Assembly (NCBI GenBank): GCA_017450685.1
Contig: JAFSTB010000028.1
Span: forward strand, 1-64,000
Direction: 5' to 3'
DNA length: 64,000 nt
Source of the DNA: Paludibacteraceae bacterium
Lineage (GTDB): Bacteria; Bacteroidota; Bacteroidia; Bacteroidales; Paludibacteraceae
Shown here in pieces: positions 62,617 to 64,000 of this stretch. A program made the position numbers and the translations under genes. Positions within the stretch are counted from its first letter, which is position 1. Every line of letters begins with the position of its first letter. The notes below the pieces were generated by a model. That model made no database searches, was not told the DNA's origin, and worked only from the letters and a program-made list of their open reading frames with translations.

Positions 62617-64000
62617 ATGATATTACGTGACCTTATTGCAGCAATTGAGCCGAAACAGGTTATCGGCACAACAGAGATTGACATCACCAATCTTCAGTTC
62701 GACTCACGCCTCGTCGGTCAAGGCAGTCTCTTTTTCGCCACACGAGGCACCAGCGTGGACGGACATAGTTTTATACCACAATGCATCGAAGCCGGCGCAC
62801 AAGCCATCGTATGCGAGGAGTTACCCGACAATATAAACAGCCAGAATAGCACCACCTTCATCCTTGTCGATAACTCACCTCGCGCCTTAGGTTTAATGGC
62901 AAGCACTTTTTACGGAGAGCCGTCCAAACAACTGACCCTCGTCGGTGTCACCGGCACCAACGGCAAAACAACCATCGCCACACTACTCTATAAGTTAGTG
63001 CGCGCTTTGGGACATAAAGCCGGACTGCTCTCCACCGTCTGCAACTACATAGAAGATGAAGCAGTCCCCGCCACCCACACCACACCCGACGCATTGGAAC
63101 TCAACCAACTGCTGCGACGTATGGTGGACCAAGGCTGCGAATATTGCTTTATGGAAGTGTCGTCGCACTCCATTGCACAAGAACGTATAGCCGGACTCGA
63201 CTTCAACGGAGGTATCTTCACCAATCTGACACGCGACCATATAGACTTTCACAAGACCTTCGACAACTACAGAGATACAAAAAAACATTTCTTCGACTGC
63301 CTAAGCAAACAATCGTCCACTTCCGATATACAGACCTTCGCCGTTACTAACAAAGACGACAAAAACGGTCTTGTCATGGTGCAGAACACCAAAGCCGCCA
63401 TACATACCTACTCCACCCGTTCACTCGCCGACTTCCAAGGCACCATCTTAGAAGAAGGATTTGATGGTATGTTGCTCAATATCAACCGACAAGAAGTGTT
63501 CGTACCGCTCGTGGGACGCTTCAACGTAAGCAACCTGCTCGCTATCTACGGCACTGCCGTATGCTTAGAATTTGAGCCACAAGAGGTACTGCGCATTCTC
63601 TCGACACTACAGCCCGTCAACGGACGATTTGAAACAATACACTCACCTAAAGGGTGGACTGCTATCGTCGATTATGCCCATACACCCGACGCCGTGGAAA
63701 ACGTAATCAACACCATCAACGAAATCAAACGCGGCAAACTGATAACTGTGGTAGGATGCGGAGGTAATCGCGACAAAGGTAAACGACCGATGATGGCACA
63801 AATAGCCAAACACGGCAGCGAACAACTGATCCTCACTTCCGACAACCCACGCAACGAGGAACCGGCTGACATACTGAAAGATATGGCGGCAGGACTAACC
63901 GAGGACGAACTGCGTAATACACTGATAATAGAAGACCGTGCCTCAGCCATACAAACAGCCTGCCTGCTCGCACAGAAAGATGATGTCATTCTAATAGCCG
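62617..64000 (+). CDS. murE: UDP-N-acetylmuramoyl-tripeptide synthetase MurE (3' end beyond window)
   Basis: Mur ligase that adds the third amino acid to UDP-MurNAc-L-Ala-D-Glu. About 461 codons are in the window and the frame stays open at its end. The ATP loop GTNGKT is at residues 113-118. DNPRNEEP near the end of the visible part is the meso-diaminopimelate-recognition motif, so the residue added should be meso-DAP. ATG at 62617 follows the repeat. The rest of the cluster (mraY, murD, ftsW, murG) is expected beyond the window. Confidence 0.96.
   Translation, partial: MILRDLIAAIEPKQVIGTTEIDITNLQFDSRLVGQGSLFFATRGTSVDGHSFIPQCIEAGAQAIVCEELPDNINSQNSTTFILVDNSPRALGLMASTFYGEPSKQLTLVGVTGTNGKTTIATLLYKLVRALGHKAGLLSTVCNYIEDEAVPATHTTPDALELNQLLRRMVDQGCEYCFMEVSSHSIAQERIAGLDFNGGIFTNLTRDHIDFHKTFDNYRDTKKHFFDCLSKQSSTSDIQTFAVTNKDDKNGLVMVQNTKAAIHTYSTRSLADFQGTILEEGFDGMLLNINRQEVFVPLVGRFNVSNLLAIYGTAVCLEFEPQEVLRILSTLQPVNGRFETIHSPKGWTAIVDYAHTPDAVENVINTINEIKRGKLITVVGCGGNRDKGKRPMMAQIAKHGSEQLILTSDNPRNEEPADILKDMAAGLTEDELRNTLIIEDRASAIQTACLLAQKDDVILIA

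Noticed and set aside
1..64000. Evidence of a recent mobile element causing the dcw split
   Set aside because: No integrase, transposase, target-site duplication or attachment site was found at either break.

Overview
The window is a stretch of chromosome from a member of the order Bacteroidales. The evidence is: promoters of the Bacteroidetes type (TTG, about 20 bases, TAnnTTTG) before murC, tRNA-Phe, a ferredoxin, an amylase and both giant-protein operons; no clear Shine-Dalgarno sequences; many exported proteins ending in a type IX secretion (T9SS)-like tail; and best-recognised families (paired IorA/IorB, DUF486, PqqD/HprK-like/S26 trio) that are typical of this order. The family or genus cannot be fixed from the sequence alone. 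I see no insertion sequence, prophage, integrase or CRISPR array.

Layout: 0.15-0.35 kb holds short AT-rich and palindromic repeats; then a TonB-dependent receptor (-) diverges from murC-ftsQ-ftsA-ftsZ (+) and a two-TM Wzz-like protein (+). From 8.4 to 58.5 kb every protein gene is on the minus strand; the only plus-strand gene there is tRNA-Phe. This block holds (in minus-strand transcription order from right to left): a giant-protein operon (outer-membrane barrel, 2476-aa repeat protein, FtsB/DivIC-like protein, RuvC); a small ferredoxin; a second giant-protein operon (2431-aa protein with IgGFc-binding-like N-terminus, then a barrel protein); indolepyruvate:ferredoxin oxidoreductase (iorA, iorB); an exported FISUMP/Listeria-Bacteroides-repeat protein, a previously unlisted 50-aa ORF, an aminotransferase and a CoA transferase; a signal-peptidase-like / PqqD-like / HprK-like trio and RlmB; a six-gene operon of exported unknowns; TrmO; a four-gene starch-related set (two GH13 enzymes, two starch-binding-type proteins); and M16 protease, DUF486, NhaD-type antiporter, DedA. 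At 59.0-64.0 kb (+) comes mraZ-rsmH-ftsL-ftsI-murE, cut by the window end.

The dcw (division and cell wall) cluster is thus split and permuted: its usual last part (murC-ftsQ-ftsA-ftsZ) lies about 50 kb upstream of its usual first part (mraZ...murE), both on the plus strand. The mraZ promoter region carries two TGGGG boxes ten bases apart, the spacing expected of an MraZ operator.

The most striking new-looking material is in the two giant surface proteins, built from about 52-aa modules ending in a GCDSI-like motif. Their cysteines follow a simple grammar: a module lacking its first Cys is almost always followed by a module lacking its second. Other candidates for an undescribed system are the PqqD/HprK/S26 trio with no visible precursor peptide, and the six-gene exported operon.
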